The notes under the pieces were generated by a model that saw only the letters and a program-made list of their open reading frames with translations, did not search any database and had not been told where the DNA came from. The position numbers and the translations under genes were made by a program. This document shows, in pieces, positions 27,751 through 37,628 of a DNA stretch of 63,503 nucleotides. Source of the stretch: Thermoplasmata archaeon (GTDB taxonomy: Archaea; Thermoplasmatota; Thermoplasmata; Thermoplasmatales; GCA-001856825); assembly GCA_021797915.1 (NCBI GenBank), contig JAJZYT010000008.1, positions 1-63,503 of the forward strand, given 5' to 3'. The first letter of the stretch is position 1. Each line of letters starts with the position of its first letter.

Positions 27751-28728
27751 TTACTTTCCTTGTCTTGACGTCTTCCTTGAGTATAGATTAAACTCATCCA
27801 GGTAGTGCCTCACCGTTTCTTTAAGAGCATTTTGGAATTCGTATCGTGGGGCCCATCCTATCGATCTCATCTTGCTAGAGTCCAGTGCGTATCTGACATC
27901 GTGACCAGGTCTGTCCGATACGAATTCGATTAGACTCCTTTCCTTCTTGAGTAGCCCTAGGATTTCATTCACAACTTCAACGTTCCTTCTCTCATTTTCC
28001 GCGCTTATCAGATAGCTCTCCCCGATCTTCCCCCTTCCGAGAATGAGCTCAATGCCCCGTACATGATCCTCCACATAGATCCAGTCCCTGACCTGTTTTC
28101 CGTCCCCATAGAGTGGAATCTTCCGGTTCCCCACTGCATTTAGTATGGTCTTGGGTACCAATTTTTCAGGGTGTTGGTGAGGTCCAAAATTGTTGCTACA
28201 GTTTGAGATGGTCGCTTTGATTCCATACGTGTTAAAGTACGCTCTGACAAGCAAGTCTGCGGCAGCCTTGGTAGCAGAATAAGGGTTCCTCGGGCTATAG
28301 CAGGAGCCATCGCCAAACTTATCGCTCGAGTCCAGAGAGAGAGAACCGTACACCTCATCCGTGGATACCTGATGAAACCTTAGATCCCTCTTCCTAGCGG
28401 CCTCTAGAAGATTGAACACCCCCAGGTAGTTCGATTTTACGAATGCTGAGGGTTCGTTTATTGCATTATCGACATGAGATTCCGCAGCGAAATTAATCAC
28501 CGTATCAACCTCTGCAGTGATGGACATCACGAGCTCCTTATCCGCTATGTCCCCTCTGACGAAGCTGTAGTTCTTGCTCTTCAGAGACTCATCTACATAG
28601 TTTTCGTCTGCGGCGTAGGTCATCTTGTCCAGATTCAACAGGGAATCATCTGGATAGTTCCTTAGCCAGTAGTTGACAAAATTCGAGCCGATAAAACCGT
28701 AACCTCCCGTAACCAGCAACTTCGCCAC
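27751..28728 (-). CDS. rmlB: dTDP-glucose 4,6-dehydratase
   Basis: 325 residues, SDR-type dehydratase converting dTDP-glucose to dTDP-4-dehydro-6-deoxyglucose. Motifs: the nucleotide-binding GGYGFIGSNF, NLDKMTYA, HVDNAINEPSAF, the STDEVYGS strand and the catalytic YSATKAAAD. The GTG start at 28728 shares its G with the rmlC stop (TAGTG) and follows a GGAGGTGA site. The in-frame extension to 28989 is out of register with rmlC and not real. It is the last gene of the rmlA-D-C-B operon. Confidence 0.93.
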   Translation of the reverse strand: MAKLLVTGGYGFIGSNFVNYWLRNYPDDSLLNLDKMTYAADENYVDESLKSKNYSFVRGDIADKELVMSITAEVDTVINFAAESHVDNAINEPSAFVKSNYLGVFNLLEAARKRDLRFHQVSTDEVYGSLSLDSSDKFGDGSCYSPRNPYSATKAAADLLVRAYFNTYGIKATISNCSNNFGPHQHPEKLVPKTILNAVGNRKIPLYGDGKQVRDWIYVEDHVRGIELILGRGKIGESYLISAENERRNVEVVNEILGLLKKERSLIEFVSDRPGHDVRYALDSSKMRSIGWAPRYEFQNALKETVRHYLDEFNLYSRKTSRQGK

Positions 28729-29312
28729 TATTTCACCTCCCCACTTTCGATCAGTTCTTTGAGAGATTTCAGCTTCCTGTCTTTTGACGAAATTATGGGA
28801 GAAACGATTGGCCATTTTACACCTATGTCGGGATCGTCCCACCTGACCCCACAGTCTAGGTGCGGAGAGTACTCCTTTGTCGTAAGGTAAATGACGTCTG
28901 AATCCTCCAGTGCGAGAAAACCATGGGCAAAGCCCTGCGGAACCCACAGAGAGGTGCCATTCTCTCTTGAGAGTACAACGGATACCCATCTCTTGAAGGT
29001 GGATGACCAGGGTCTAATGTCAACGGCTACATCCAGTATAGCACCGGAGACCGTCATTACGAGTTTTCCCTGTTCCTCAGGGCTCCTCTGAAAGTGCAGG
29101 CCTCTGATTACTCCCTTCCTTGAGAACGAATGATTTAGTTGGACGTACTCATCGCTTATCCCGCTTTCGCTAAAATCTGTCCTCTTGTATCGCTCTTCAA
29201 AGAACCCTCTTTCATCTTTGTGCAGTTTGGCCTTCACCAAGATGACTTCCTTGATTTCCGTCCTCAGAAATTCTGGCATCGTGACATCGAATGTTAGTTG
29301 ATTTAAAATCAT
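28728..29312 (-). CDS. rmlC: dTDP-4-dehydrorhamnose 3,5-epimerase
   Basis: Up to 194 residues, cupin-fold epimerase. Typical segments: DERGFFEERYKR, QLNHSFSRKGVIRGLHFQ (the His of this strand is catalytic), and WVPQGFAHGFLALED. The ATG at 29312 overlaps the rmlD stop as ATGA. A second ATG at 29279 would give the more usual N-terminus. Third gene of the rhamnose operon. Confidence 0.92.
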   Translation of the reverse strand: MILNQLTFDVTMPEFLRTEIKEVILVKAKLHKDERGFFEERYKRTDFSESGISDEYVQLNHSFSRKGVIRGLHFQRSPEEQGKLVMTVSGAILDVAVDIRPWSSTFKRWVSVVLSRENGTSLWVPQGFAHGFLALEDSDVIYLTTKEYSPHLDCGVRWDDPDIGVKWPIVSPIISSKDRKLKSLKELIESGEVK

Positions 29313-30139
29313 TTTCTGTTGACATACGAATAGAATTCGTCTATGTTTGCTTCTGAGCTGTAGAAGTCAATCGATAACAATCTACGGGCCAAGGACGAAT
29401 CGAGGGATGAATCAAAGGGTCGTTTTGCGACGAAACCTAATCCCTCAGTCTTCTCATTTACCAGATTCTTGTCGAGACCGAATCTCTCGGCTATTCTCAC
29501 AGCCAGTTCCCTCCTGGTGATCCTTTCACCAGCGATGTTCAGCAGTCCGGACCATTCAGAATGTATGAGTTCAACTGAGGACCTGGCCAGAAGGCCAGCG
29601 AAAATGGGTGAATAGTAACCCTTCATCGCATTCACCTGTTCGTTTCTTTTGAGCTTCTCAAGAACAAGAATTGGAAAGTTCCGCGAGAGACCAAAGACTC
29701 CAGACGTGCGTATAACGACAGATCCGTCGTAGGATAAGGCATATGCATCCCCTATAAGTTTGCTCATGCCGTAATAGTTGATCGGATTTGGGATCGAATC
29801 CTCTCTATAACTCCCCTCACTTCCATCGAACACGTAGTCCGTTGAAAAGTGGATCAACCTGATCTTGTTATTCCTGCAAAATCTTGCAATCTCCTTTACC
29901 GACAGAGCGTTTAATAGGTATGCTTCCCGGAAATTCGTTTCGCACAAATCGACCCCAGTCATTCCGCTCGCATTTATTATGAGATCAGGGGCAATCCTTG
30001 ATATCCTATCGTAGATCAATTCCGTGTTCGTCAGGTCCAGCTTTGAGTCACTTGTCCTGGAAGCAAGTACTGCCCCCTCGACCAGCGGCAAGAGCGATCT
30101 TGCGAGTTGGCCAGATCCTCCCAGTATAAGGGCCTTCAA
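29309..30139 (-). CDS. rmlD: dTDP-4-dehydrorhamnose reductase
   Basis: 276 residues, SDR reductase finishing dTDP-L-rhamnose. Motifs: GGSGQLARSL at the N-terminus, NASGMTGVDLCE, HFSTDYVFDGSEGSY and the catalytic YYGMSKLIGD. It starts seven bases after the rmlA stop and overlaps rmlC by four bases. Normal length and no missing residues noted. Confidence 0.92.
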   Translation of the reverse strand: MKALILGGSGQLARSLLPLVEGAVLASRTSDSKLDLTNTELIYDRISRIAPDLIINASGMTGVDLCETNFREAYLLNALSVKEIARFCRNNKIRLIHFSTDYVFDGSEGSYREDSIPNPINYYGMSKLIGDAYALSYDGSVVIRTSGVFGLSRNFPILVLEKLKRNEQVNAMKGYYSPIFAGLLARSSVELIHSEWSGLLNIAGERITRRELAVRIAERFGLDKNLVNEKTEGLGFVAKRPFDSSLDSSLARRLLSIDFYSSEANIDEFYSYVNRK

Positions 30140-30146
30140 AGGAGAA

Positions 30147-31205
30147 TCACACCTCGATCTTTGAGTCTCTTCCTATGATGACACGGAGTGACTTTTCTCC
30201 TGCTCCGTTTGATTTAATCACGCTTGCGGATCCGACTATACTGTCCTTCACCTTCAGTGATTGGTCTATAAGGATAGATACGTCATCCATTATGACGGAG
30301 TTCTCAACATTGCAATCCTCCAGTCTGCAGTTTCTTCCGATGCTCGTGTATGGACCTATCGAACTGTTCACGATTCTCGATCCGCTTCCTATGTAGCAGG
30401 GTCCGGATATCTTAGAACGACTGTCTATAGTTACATTTTCACCCATATACGCCTTACTATAGGTTCCATTCTTCCCTACACCCTTGGAGACCAGGCCTTC
30501 CAGAGCCATCCGATTGCAGCTCAGAAACTCTTCCGGAGTACCAGTATCTTTCCACCAGCCCGAGATAACGCTGTATCCTATCTCCATCCCTGCGTCAATC
30601 ATCTTCTGGAACACTTCCGTGATTTCGAGTTCCCCTCTCGACGATGGCTTTAGGGAATCGATGAATGGGAATACGCTCTTTCTAAGGAAATAAACCCCTG
30701 TTATTGCGAACTTGGACCTCGGATTCTTGGGTTTTTCAACGAGCTTAGTGATCTTCTCTCCTGACAGCTCTGCCACTCCAAATTGTCTGGGATTCGGAAC
30801 TTCCGTAATGGCGATGTAGGCTTCCTTGCCTTGTTCCTCGAAATCTCTCGACAACACTTCAAATCCATTATGAAAATAATTGTCTCCAAGCGCGACTACA
30901 AAATCATCATCCTTCACGAAATTTCTCACCATTCCTATGGCATGAGCAATTCCCAGCGGCTTTCCCTGATAGGTGTAGGATACGTGGATTCCCCATTTTG
31001 ATCCATCGCCATAGTAGCCCTGGACCTCGTTGTGTCCGACCTCTCCGAGAACTATGTTTACCTCATCTATCCCAAGATCGATCAGGTTGGAAAGTATGTA
31101 CTCACTCACCGGTTTTCCAGCCAGAGGTAAGAGCTGTTTCACGTCCGTGTATGTAAGGGGTCTCAGACGCGTACCAGCACCTCCGTGTAGTATAACCCCT
31201 TTCAC
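30147..31205 (-). CDS. rmlA: Glucose-1-phosphate thymidylyltransferase, long form
   Basis: 352 residues. The catalytic N-terminal domain carries GGAGTRLRPLT, LLPLAGKPV, QGKPLGIAHA, ALGDNYF and VEKPKNPRS. A C-terminal left-handed beta-helix region follows (GENVTIDSRSKISGPCYIG), as in the longer archaeal enzymes. First gene of the rmlA-D-C-B operon. The 143-bp divergent region upstream is shared with the glycosyltransferase at 31349. dTDP-rhamnose presumably feeds the surface-glycan glycosyltransferases of this island. Confidence 0.92.
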   Translation of the reverse strand: MKGVILHGGAGTRLRPLTYTDVKQLLPLAGKPVSEYILSNLIDLGIDEVNIVLGEVGHNEVQGYYGDGSKWGIHVSYTYQGKPLGIAHAIGMVRNFVKDDDFVVALGDNYFHNGFEVLSRDFEEQGKEAYIAITEVPNPRQFGVAELSGEKITKLVEKPKNPRSKFAITGVYFLRKSVFPFIDSLKPSSRGELEITEVFQKMIDAGMEIGYSVISGWWKDTGTPEEFLSCNRMALEGLVSKGVGKNGTYSKAYMGENVTIDSRSKISGPCYIGSGSRIVNSSIGPYTSIGRNCRLEDCNVENSVIMDDVSILIDQSLKVKDSIVGSASVIKSNGAGEKSLRVIIGRDSKIEV

Positions 31206-31348
31206 GTCTTATCATAGATACCATTCTAATAAAGTTGACCGTGACTTTGTCAAGCATCGATGGAAATCGACTAAAATATGGAAAGACTTGGTCTTGAAAA
31301 TCTGCAATTTCCAAATAAATTAATTAGTCGGAGTTACTTGAAGATTTA

Positions 31349-32359
31349 GTGACGGAGAAGAAATGCACACTCTTCACCAAATTTCTTAGAAATGAGAAAA
31401 TCGAACCCTTTCTGAGTACGACATGGTGTAGGGACAGACTCTTCACCTCAGGGGATCATGATAGTATTCTTCGATTTTACGACAGTTTCCGTGGCAGGGA
31501 AGACATAATCGAATGGATGAGAGAGAGGCCAAGAGGCAGGACTGAGATAATAGAAGTGGAGGGGGACAAGGAGGAGATAGTTGTCATCCCGACAGCTGAC
31601 TATGAAGGAAGGTTTGCTCGTGAATGTAGGGAGAACATTTTCAAGGGTATTCACATCATTTTTGTGGAGAGTGGGAGTCACAAAGACCCTTACTTCAACT
31701 ACTCCCACAGTTGCAACGTCGGGATCAGGGCAGCGCTGAAATATAACCCGAGGTGGATAGTGCTGTCTAACGACGATATGATTAAGATAGATGAACCGGA
31801 GGTTTTACTCGAGGAACTCGGAAAGATGGACCCAGAGAAACTGAACTCGCTATTCACCAAACCTACGGAATATCATGATTTTCCGATTTGCATCGGTGTT
31901 CCAAGGTCCATTGTTGGAAGAACTGCCGAGTATTTCTACCTCCTATCAAGAAGGAACATGAACACGGGTATATTCCTCAAGACTAGGAAAGTTTCCAGGA
32001 AGTTTGGTGCGAGATGGGTCTACGCATCTCGAAGGGAAATCTTCAAGAAGTTCTTTTACAGGGAAACTAGGTGCTACATTCTGACCAGTGACTTCTCCAT
32101 ATTTAGTGGAAGATGGGCAAAATCAGTTGATGGTGATGTGTTTGATGAGGCATACATAAACGGTGTGGAGGACTGGGAGCTCTCCCTCAGTATCTGCAGC
32201 GATAGAAGGAGCTATGACTTCATCGATTACGAAATTGGGGACCTGGTGGGAAGCTCCATTGGTGACTACTGGGGAGCCAGGAATCTGAGGGAAGTGGTCA
32301 ACATGGTCTACTTCGATAACAAGATCAGCGAAGTGTCTGCAAGGAACAGTAAACGATGA
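31349..32359 (+). CDS. Putative GT-A fold glycosyltransferase
   Basis: 336 residues, soluble. The GT-A core is visible: VVIPTADYEGRF, HIIFVESGS, the CNVGIRAALKY helix and the metal-binding WIVLSNDDMIKID. A later acidic motif GVEDWELSL corresponds to the ED-x-E region of family 2 enzymes. The start is GTG 31349; an AT box AAATAAATT (31313-31321) lies about 30 nt upstream, suggesting a nearly leaderless transcript. Sugar donor unknown; rhamnose is a reasonable guess from the divergent rml operon. Confidence 0.75.
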   Translation: MTEKKCTLFTKFLRNEKIEPFLSTTWCRDRLFTSGDHDSILRFYDSFRGREDIIEWMRERPRGRTEIIEVEGDKEEIVVIPTADYEGRFARECRENIFKGIHIIFVESGSHKDPYFNYSHSCNVGIRAALKYNPRWIVLSNDDMIKIDEPEVLLEELGKMDPEKLNSLFTKPTEYHDFPICIGVPRSIVGRTAEYFYLLSRRNMNTGIFLKTRKVSRKFGARWVYASRREIFKKFFYRETRCYILTSDFSIFSGRWAKSVDGDVFDEAYINGVEDWELSLSICSDRRSYDFIDYEIGDLVGSSIGDYWGARNLREVVNMVYFDNKISEVSARNSKR

Positions 32360-32500
32360 AGGAAAATTAGACCGCGCGAACAGATGGTGTGGCGATTTGC
32401 GCTGAAGTTAAAATGCAGATAATTCTGCTTAGCCATCCTCCAGCAGCGCAGAGGTAGTTTATCTCAATACTGATTTAGTCTGAATCTAAGCAGTCCAGAA

Positions 32501-33385
32501 TCAGGTCAAGTTTCCCTTGGTCTTTCTACCGATAAACGTTCCTATGACAATTCCAACGACCAGAGATACAACAGCTATGACTGCTACCACCACCATAACA
32601 TCGATTATCTGGAATATGCTGATTCCTGCTGTAGGCGTAGGGGTGAACGTTTTGGACGGAGTCCCCGGAGTGAATAGAAACACTCCAATCAGATCTGCCA
32701 TATGGGTCTTGTTCGCCGTCGTGTTCTGAGTGACGTTTCCTTCGGAGATTTCAGAAACGGTGTATTGTCCTTTATTGAGGTACGAATGCCCCACTATCAT
32801 AGGCATAAGTCCAGAAGTAACCCACCCAGATGAATTGACGTTGGATGCATCAACATGCATCCCCGAAATTCCAGAAACTCGAACCATCGACTGGCTTCCC
32901 CCAAAAGCAATTATCACAGCAAGCTGACCTGTTGAAGTCACGTTGAAAGTGTCAGATGCAGACCCCGCTCCTGAAGTAGCGTTCATTCCGTACGTGAATG
33001 TGTAGGAACTGAACCCCGAAATTCCAATACCGGCGATGGTTAGTGCTCCACACGGGGTCCCAAAACCATTGGAGTTGTTGGCTGTTACGGCGAGAGAATC
33101 GACAATATTGCCGTTCTCGTTGTCGATAAAGAAGTACTGTCCGTTTACGAAAAGTCCAGATTGGAGAGATGCTCCCACGTTATAGCCATACAGGTATATC
33201 TGTGCACCCGGGGGTAAATTCATAAAGGATTGTTGTGGATTGACTGCAGCGCTCTCGACCTGAACCTGCGTGGCTCCTTTGCTGACTGGCAAGGCAGAAA
33301 ATGAGGAAATTAAAAGGATAATGGTTATTGCAAGAAGACTGAGAATAACAGGCCTGTACCTTAGTAAAATCTTCCTTTTTTGCAT
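32501..33385 (-). CDS. Secreted membrane-anchored protein, unknown function
   Basis: 294 residues from ATG 33385. The signal helix (VILSLLAITIILLISSFSAL) is followed by an extracellular domain rich in Ser, Gly and Asn with several N-x-S/T sequons, a Pro/Thr stalk (TPGTPSKTFTPTPTAG), then a C-terminal membrane helix and a short basic tail. An AT box (AATTAATATAC, ~33415-33424) lies upstream. The family is not recognised. It lies among glycosylation genes and is probably a glycoprotein. Confidence 0.72.
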   Translation of the reverse strand: MQKRKILLRYRPVILSLLAITIILLISSFSALPVSKGATQVQVESAAVNPQQSFMNLPPGAQIYLYGYNVGASLQSGLFVNGQYFFIDNENGNIVDSLAVTANNSNGFGTPCGALTIAGIGISGFSSYTFTYGMNATSGAGSASDTFNVTSTGQLAVIIAFGGSQSMVRVSGISGMHVDASNVNSSGWVTSGLMPMIVGHSYLNKGQYTVSEISEGNVTQNTTANKTHMADLIGVFLFTPGTPSKTFTPTPTAGISIFQIIDVMVVVAVIAVVSLVVGIVIGTFIGRKTKGNLT

Positions 33386-33626
33386 AAATAACAATAAATT
33401 AAGAGATTTTCTGTATATTAATTTTGTTTACTGTTTTTATTAGCAGTGACTTCAAAACATAATCTATGAATCTTACGCAGATTGAAATTAGGACATTTTC
33501 AAACTTGGTCAATTTAGCGCATTCGGACTAGAAAGGAGGAGACAACTTTAATGGATTGCAAATGAGCAAAAATTGAATGCTTAAACTTATTCACGATGTC
33601 TTTACAATCAATGCGGTTCAAAAGGT

Positions 33627-33634
33627 TTTATAAC
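33627..33634 (+). promoter_or_regulatory. TATA box of the GT2-phosphodiesterase-MFS group
   Basis: TTTTATAA is centred about 25 nt before GTG 33653, the distance expected for a leaderless transcript. It supports that unusual start codon. Confidence 0.5.
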
Positions 33635-33652
33635 ACACTTTCATAGGAAGAC

Positions 33653-34453
33653 GTGCAAGGGGAACGCTCTGGACGGATTTCAGTAATCATTGCGTCTCTC
33701 AACGACAGAAGGATTGAGAGGACACTCGAATCGCTTACAAAACAGTCTCTGAAACCTTTTGAGGTTGTGGTTGCAGACGGTGGAACCAACTGGAATATTG
33801 CCGAATTATGTCTCAAGTATGGGGCCAGACTTGAGCATTTGCCAGGCAATGTTGTCGAGTCAAGAAATAAGGCGCTCTCTCTCGTACGGGGGGAACTGAT
33901 AGCATTTATCGATACAGACGAAACTGCAGTGCCCACCTGGCTCGAAAAACTATCTGATCCGATCCTCGAAGGGAGAGCTGATTTTTCCGGGGGACCTATG
34001 CTACATTTTGAACCTAAATACAGACCAGAAGAGTACGTGAATCAGATTGAGGACTATATCTATGAGTATCAGGTTCCTTCCAATATCGCATTCCTTCCCC
34101 TAGGCAACTCAATGTGGAGAGCTTCAATATTTCAGAAACTCGGAGGCTTCGACGACTCGATCCCGTACAGCGAGGACTACGATCTAAATATCAGGGCGTT
34201 GAAGGCAGGGTTCAAGGGAATTTACATAAAAGATGCTCCTATTTACCACGACCACTCAGAGTTCGACTCATATTTCAAACTGGCAAGGAAAAGGTATGCA
34301 TACCTCCGTTCTGCCGCTCGTGTCTTCATAAAGAACAAGGCACTTTCGATGAGAATGAAATCTAAGGCGGGTGGTAAAGTGAAACATCCTTTTCACATAA
34401 TAGAGACGTTGATGAAGCCGATCGCACTAATTGATGCCTATATTCGGGGTTAA
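33653..34453 (+). CDS. Family 2 glycosyltransferase
   Basis: 266 residues, soluble. The GT2 core: ISVIIASLNDRRIERTLESL at the N-terminus, VVVADGGTNW, AFIDTDETAVP (DxD), PLGNSMWRASIF and the acceptor-side YSEDYDLNIRAL. The GTG start is supported by a TATA box 25 nt upstream. The phosphodiesterase and MFS genes follow in the same direction at short distances, suggesting one transcription unit for a surface-glycan or lipid-sugar step. Confidence 0.87.
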   Translation: MQGERSGRISVIIASLNDRRIERTLESLTKQSLKPFEVVVADGGTNWNIAELCLKYGARLEHLPGNVVESRNKALSLVRGELIAFIDTDETAVPTWLEKLSDPILEGRADFSGGPMLHFEPKYRPEEYVNQIEDYIYEYQVPSNIAFLPLGNSMWRASIFQKLGGFDDSIPYSEDYDLNIRALKAGFKGIYIKDAPIYHDHSEFDSYFKLARKRYAYLRSAARVFIKNKALSMRMKSKAGGKVKHPFHIIETLMKPIALIDAYIRG

Positions 34454-34485
34454 ATATTTAATAAATATGCAAGGATTATCTTCGA

Positions 34486-35898
34486 ATGAAAGTAGTTGTT
34501 GTTGGATTGGATGGTGCCATTTGGGATCCACTACTGCCATACATCAACAAGGGAGAGTTACCCGGTTATGCACAGTTTTGGAAGAAGGGGATGCACGGTC
34601 CATTGCTTTCAACCATTCCATACCTCACTCAACCCGCATGGAAGTCATATTCAATTGGTAAGAACCCCGGAAAGACAGGGGTTTTTCATTGGTCTAGAAT
34701 CGACTGGTCAGAATTCAGGTTCCGGCATTTAAATTCAACCAATTTTCACGGAGATGATTACTGGGACATACTTTCAGAAAGAGGTCACAAAGTCTCTATA
34801 ATTGATATGCCGTCCACATATCCGCCTGATAAGGTAAACGGCGTCATGATCTCCGGAATGAATCACGGAGACGGTCCGTGGACTTATCCACCAGAGTTTG
34901 AAAGGACCATGCCTTCGTGGTTTCCAAAGGACGGCCTACACCTTTTCAGAAGAAATCAAGACCCAGAGGTCACGATGGATGGGGTGGAGGCAGAAATAAA
35001 GTCCCGTTTTGACATGGCTGAAATGCTGTGGGATGCAGATCTGGTTCACATTTCTGTCGAAATGAATGATCACGTTTCACATTTCATGTGGAACAACGAA
35101 CACATTATGTACAGAAATTTCAAGGCGAATGACGAAGGGCTCCAGAGGATCCTGAATAAGAATAAGGATGGCTATACAATCCTGATGAGCGACCACGGTA
35201 ATGGACCGATTGAGGACGAATTATACACGAACGAATTTCTTGCGAGGGAGGGATTTCTAATCCTGAAGGAGGGTGACTCAAAGGGTCTGTCGAGGGAATC
35301 GGTGGTGAACCTAGGGACGAAGTTGAGACTGGACAGAGTCGTCGGCAAACTGCCGAATAAAATGCAGAACAAGATCGTTAAGAGGATTAAGAAGATGGAC
35401 AGCGTGATGGAATCTGCCCCGGAGAAGAGAATAAATTGGAAGGATTCTAAAGTAATTGCACTTGACGAGGGAATGCTGTATGTTAACCCGCTCTATGAAG
35501 ACGAGAAGGAGTCAATTCTGGAAGAGCTTACTAAGAAACTGACATCCCTAAAGTCAAAGACGGGAAAACCAGTGATAAAGAATATACTCAGGGGCAATGA
35601 TGTATACTGGGGACCTTACGTAGCAGACGGTCCTGATTTGGTAGCGATCTCCCATGAGATATACCATCAGAGATATCCTCTATCTGGATACCAGTGGGCT
35701 TCTGAAATTCCGGACGAGATATGGGGGTACAGGTACCCACAGGTTGGTCACCACAGGATCAAGGGTATATTTGGAATGGTTGGACCAGGCATAGCTCCAA
35801 GAGAGGTCAACCCTAGCATATATGATCTGGCTCCCACAATACTCAAAGCATTCGGGTATGATATCCCCTCAGACATGGATGGAAAGTCATTAATCTGA
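34486..35898 (+). CDS. Alkaline-phosphatase-superfamily phosphodiesterase/nucleotide pyrophosphatase
   Basis: 470 residues, no signal peptide. The metal sites of the superfamily are visible: VVGLDGA (Asp), the nucleophile Thr region YLTQPAWKS, LMSDHGNGP (Asp-His), and a late His in VGHHRIKGIFG, with YDLAPTIL near the end. An AT-rich box (AAATATTTAATAAATA, ~34453-34469) precedes it. It is paralogous to the gene at 51374-52762. It may act on glycan-linked or lipid-linked phosphodiesters; substrate unknown. Confidence 0.82.
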   Translation: MKVVVVGLDGAIWDPLLPYINKGELPGYAQFWKKGMHGPLLSTIPYLTQPAWKSYSIGKNPGKTGVFHWSRIDWSEFRFRHLNSTNFHGDDYWDILSERGHKVSIIDMPSTYPPDKVNGVMISGMNHGDGPWTYPPEFERTMPSWFPKDGLHLFRRNQDPEVTMDGVEAEIKSRFDMAEMLWDADLVHISVEMNDHVSHFMWNNEHIMYRNFKANDEGLQRILNKNKDGYTILMSDHGNGPIEDELYTNEFLAREGFLILKEGDSKGLSRESVVNLGTKLRLDRVVGKLPNKMQNKIVKRIKKMDSVMESAPEKRINWKDSKVIALDEGMLYVNPLYEDEKESILEELTKKLTSLKSKTGKPVIKNILRGNDVYWGPYVADGPDLVAISHEIYHQRYPLSGYQWASEIPDEIWGYRYPQVGHHRIKGIFGMVGPGIAPREVNPSIYDLAPTILKAFGYDIPSDMDGKSLI

Positions 35899-35901
35899 CA
35901 G

Positions 35902-37090
35902 ATGAATCAGTGGCACGGATAGACGGAACATTTTTATCATATCGGTAGGACAAGCGGTAAGGACTTTCGGAACGGGCGGAGTATGGAGTTTCACCCCTTT
36001 GTTTTTGAACGATATACTGAAGGTTCCACTCCTTCTCATCGGGCTAATATTTGCCTTCAACGCAGTCCTCGGGGGCATCATCCAGATCGTTGCAGGGCAC
36101 CTCGGGGACAAGTACGGGTTCAAGAGAATAATTCTGACGTTCATGTCGTTATATTTTCTGACTCTTTTCTCCCTCTTTATCTCAGCAATAGCATTTCCGA
36201 TACCTCTTTTATTCATAGGATTGTTCGTCCTGAATCAGGCAGTTGGTTCTATGATGATGCCATCTCTGAATGCGTTGCTATCCCTGAGTAGTGACGTACC
36301 GCTTGCAGGTTTTTCTTATTTCCGTGTAGCCGCAAATCTCGGTTGGGCATTTGGGCCGGCTATGGCAGGAATTGTGGCAACTTCGCTAGGCTATTCTTAC
36401 ATATACTTGATAGCCGCACTTAGCACTATCGTGGCATTCCCACTTTTGCTTTTGCTCAAGGATAAGAAGAACGAGTCGAAAACACTGGAGAAGTTTTCGT
36501 TCAGAAAGGTCGACAAGAGATTATATCTCTTCGGGATAGCCATTACCTTCCTTTTTGTCGTGGTTTCACAATTTTCTGTTACTCTTTCAATATACGCGAA
36601 CCACTTTGTGGGTCTAGGCACCACGGCAATAGGACTCATATATTTCGTAAATGGGACAGCAGTAGCCGCATTCCAGTTACCTATCTACCGTCTTGTCAAT
36701 AAGATAGGATTATGGAACGGAATGATACTAGGTTCAATTTTCTACATAATTGGATACTTCTCAATGGCCTTTGATCATACTCTGTACCAGTTCATGTTCT
36801 CGATGCTCGTGGTGACAATGGGAGAGAATGCTGTAACTCCCACTGGCAATGCTATGGTTTCAAAAATTGCTGCGGGTAGATCCGTTGGTACACACATGGG
36901 AGTATACAATTTCTTCCTGTCAATGGGAAGAGGAATGGGGCCGAGTTACGGCACTTTCCTGCTCTCATACCTTAACGTACCGATAGAAATTTGGGGACTT
37001 GCGGTATTGCCAGCAGGTGTTGCAATCTTTTCGTTCCTAACACAGAAACAGAAGAACAGTAATGAAGTTCCTATCACAACAGATGGATGA
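35902..37090 (+). CDS. MFS transporter with disrupted start region
   Basis: A 12-helix MFS permease of about 395 residues. The in-frame sequence is open from 35906 and encodes a normal first helix (FIISVGQAVRTFGTGGVW), but no ATG, GTG or TTG occurs in this frame before the TTG at 35999, which would remove helix 1. An ATG at 35902 lies just before, in another frame. A single base gain or loss between 35902 and ~35920 would join them. The conserved loop after helix 2, GHLGDKYGFKR, and the central cytoplasmic loop are intact. Function is probably export or uptake linked to the glycan genes upstream. Confidence 0.72.
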
Positions 37091-37106
37091 TATAGGAAAG
37101 CTATCT

Positions 37107-37260
37107 CTATTCTTTCATCAAGTTCAGAAAGAAAGCCGAAATTAGCCAGATCAATCCTATCAGGTCTAGCAATAAAATTTTAAAATATATCCCGTACCCA
37201 AAAATGGCTATTGGTACGATGTAAAATAGAAGAAATAAAAGAATAGTTCTCAGGCTCATT
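37107..37260 (-). pseudogene. Small two-helix membrane protein, frame broken at a T6 run
   Basis: Immediately downstream of rpl12, an ATG at 37260 opens a hydrophobic frame (TILLFLLFYIVPIAIF) that stops early after a run of six T on the minus strand (37200-37205). With one T fewer it would continue as a second helix (ILLLDLIGLIWLISAFFL) to TAG at 37109-37107, giving ~50 residues. Either a decayed gene or an indel error. Confidence 0.35.
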
Positions 37261-37267
37261 CAGTAAT

Positions 37268-37585
37268 CTACCCGAACAAGGCACCGAGTCCAGCGACTGC
37301 TTCTTCTTCGCTCTTATCCTCTTTCTTTTCCTCTTTCTTCTCTTCCTTCTTTTCTTCCTTTTTCTGAGATTCCGCAGATGCTGCTACAGGCTGGGCAGCT
37401 ACCATTGAAGACTTTATTGCTTCTTCGATGTTTACCCCTTCAAGTGAGGCAATTAGGCTCTTCACTCTTGCTGGATCAGGTGTTACTCCTGCCGCTTTGA
37501 GGATCTCCGAAACGCCTTCTTCTGTGACTGGTTTTCCAACGGAGTTCAGTATCAATGCGCTGTATATGTATTCCATTTCTTTCAC
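37268..37585 (-). CDS. rpl12: Ribosomal protein P1 (archaeal L12)
   Basis: 105 residues, acidic stalk protein. It has the N-terminal helical dimerisation domain ([17 protein letters not shown]), an Ala-rich hinge, a long Lys/Glu-rich linker and the C-terminal factor-binding end GLGALFG. It binds uL10 and recruits translation GTPases. Last gene of the stalk operon, 43 bp after rpl10. Confidence 0.95.
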   Translation of the reverse strand: MKEMEYIYSALILNSVGKPVTEEGVSEILKAAGVTPDPARVKSLIASLEGVNIEEAIKSSMVAAQPVAASAESQKKEEKKEEKKEEKKEDKSEEEAVAGLGALFG

Positions 37586-37628
37586 CCCTAATTACTTCCG
37601 GATAATAAACTAAACGTCTTAAACATTT

